Assembly: GCF_023073415.1 (NCBI RefSeq)
Contig: NZ_JADPJL010000059.1
Span: forward strand, 1 to 37,282
Origin: Bradyrhizobium sp. 190
GTDB lineage: Bacteria; Pseudomonadota; Alphaproteobacteria; Rhizobiales; Xanthobacteraceae
Direction of reading: 5' to 3'
DNA: 37,282 nucleotides
Shown here: positions 36,720-37,282 of the stretch, one piece after another
Layout of the letters: each line of letters opens with the position of its first letter
Position numbering within the stretch: the stretch's first letter is position 1
Program-made: the position numbers and the translations under genes
Notes under the pieces: generated by a model
What the model saw: the letters and a program-made list of their open reading frames with translations, nothing else
Database searches by the model: none
What the model was told of the DNA's origin: nothing

Positions 36720-36883
36720 AGCCCGTATTGCCGCATCTAGCGATGTTCCCGAGAGACCTCTTGTTGCCTCATCTATTTTGCTCCTTAGCGAGGGGAGCGA
36801 AGAGGCCAGTCTCACAACTGGTCGTCATTACGAGCGCGCCGATGTCGCGCTCGGTCCTCGACCGAGCGCTTGCCAAGCCAACT

Positions 36884-36969
36884 GACCGGTGATCGGGCGT
36901 GGTCAAGGCCGCCAGCCGCCGAAGGCGGTGGCGCATCGCGCCAGCCTTGAGCACGGTCGATCACCGGTC
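36884..36969. repeat. 86-bp imperfect palindrome (cruciform)
   Basis: Arms of 26 bases at 36884-36909 and 36944-36969 are inverted copies with three mismatches (GACCGGTGATCG pairs with CGATCACCGGTC at the ends). The 34-base centre contains its own hairpin CCGCC-GAA-GGCGG. It lies five bases from the IS21-like remnant. No T run follows, so it is more likely a MITE/REP-like element or an IS-associated structure than a terminator. Confidence 0.7.
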
Positions 36970-36973
36970 TACC

Positions 36974-37198
36974 TTAGACTACCGACGCTCCGTCGAGCAG
37001 CGGGGGACTTTCCGGTGATGTGACAATCACATCGCTTTGTGCCGCGTTTTCCCCGGAGCCAAACACCAGTGCGCTTGCTTGCTCGCTGCGCCACAATTTG
37101 AGACGACGTTGAAGGGTTCGGAGTACTTTGCGCGGGTAGACCCCGGGGTTTTCTGCCTGAAGCTTGGACAGGAGTTCGCTGCTTGCGTGTTTCGGCAA
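36974..37198 (-). pseudogene. IS21-family transposase (istA-like) C-terminal remnant
   Basis: The 74-codon leftward frame starts at TTG 37198 and contains LLSKLQAENPGVYPRKVLRT then LQRRLKLWR. This resembles the C-terminal part of IstA transposases, where a LRTLQRR-x-x-x-WR helix is common. A full IstA has several hundred residues, so most of the gene, including the DDE core, is missing. It directly abuts the tandem terminal repeats at 37190-37278, which suggests internal deletion. The family call is moderate. Confidence 0.45.
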
Positions 37199-37278
37199 TT
37201 CCCGGACACCGATTTCGGTAATTCGCGGACAGCGATTTCAGTAATTCCGGGACAGGGATTCCGCTAAATCGCGGACAG
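37190..37278. repeat. four tandem 23-bp repeats, IS21-type element end
   Basis: Units begin at 37190, 37213, 37236 and 37259 (the last is shorter). Each has the pattern TTTCGGTAATTCGCGGACAG with small changes. Multiple short repeats at the ends are characteristic of IS21-family elements, where they bind the transposase. On the minus strand the outermost unit reads TGTCCGCGATTTAGC, so the element end is likely near 37277, with the element extending leftward. Confidence 0.7.
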
Positions 37279-37282
37279 TTGT

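Overview
The window is part of a Bradyrhizobium-type symbiosis island, recognised from gene order and protein content. It carries a nod box, nodD, nodK, nodA, nodB, nodC, nodS, nodU, nodI, nodJ, nolO and nodZ on one side. These are followed by fixR, nifA and fixA, and then by a leftward noeL-nolK-nodM group. The fixR-nifA-fixA order and the NifA cysteine spacing (C-x11-C-x19-C-x4-C) are typical of Bradyrhizobium. The exact species cannot be read from the sequence.

Layout. The left edge (2-79) holds the last codons of an IS630-like transposase. Next come an intact cystathionine beta-lyase (569-1795), a frameshifted LuxR-type quorum-sensing regulator (2822-3606), and a leftward outer-membrane beta-barrel protein with a clear terminator (4016-4753). 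Gene-poor DNA follows, with a decayed second nodD (about 6595-7185). The intact nodD1 (7870-8814, minus) diverges from a good nod box (8825-8872), which faces the rightward nod operon (9257-19800). The nitrogen-fixation block (20235-24506) has candidate sigma-54 promoters in front of fixR and fixA. A leftward MHS/MFS carboxylate transporter (25078-26427) and the leftward nodM, nolK and noeL genes (27413-31500) follow. The right 5.8 kb is mostly non-coding. It holds a few small unknown genes, a truncated biotin synthase fragment, an 86-bp cruciform, and an IS21-like end with four 23-bp tandem repeats at the right edge.

How the genes work together. NodA, NodB and NodC build the lipochitooligosaccharide core and NodM supplies glucosamine-6-phosphate. 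NodS N-methylates the non-reducing end; NodU and NolO carbamoylate it. NoeL and NolK make GDP-fucose, which NodZ transfers to the reducing end. NodI and NodJ export the product. The predicted Nod factor is therefore N-methylated, carbamoylated and fucosylated.

Oddities. fixR, nifA and fixA each carry a single-base frameshift in a short homopolymer, and the luxR gene carries two more. The nod genes carry none. This is either recent loss of the fixation regulatory block or base-calling error, and raw reads would decide. A 27-bp sequence occurs four times in the same orientation in the non-coding parts. I found no entirely new multigene system. The repeats, the unusual receiver-domain protein NodK and the small zinc-ribbon protein are the least explained elements.
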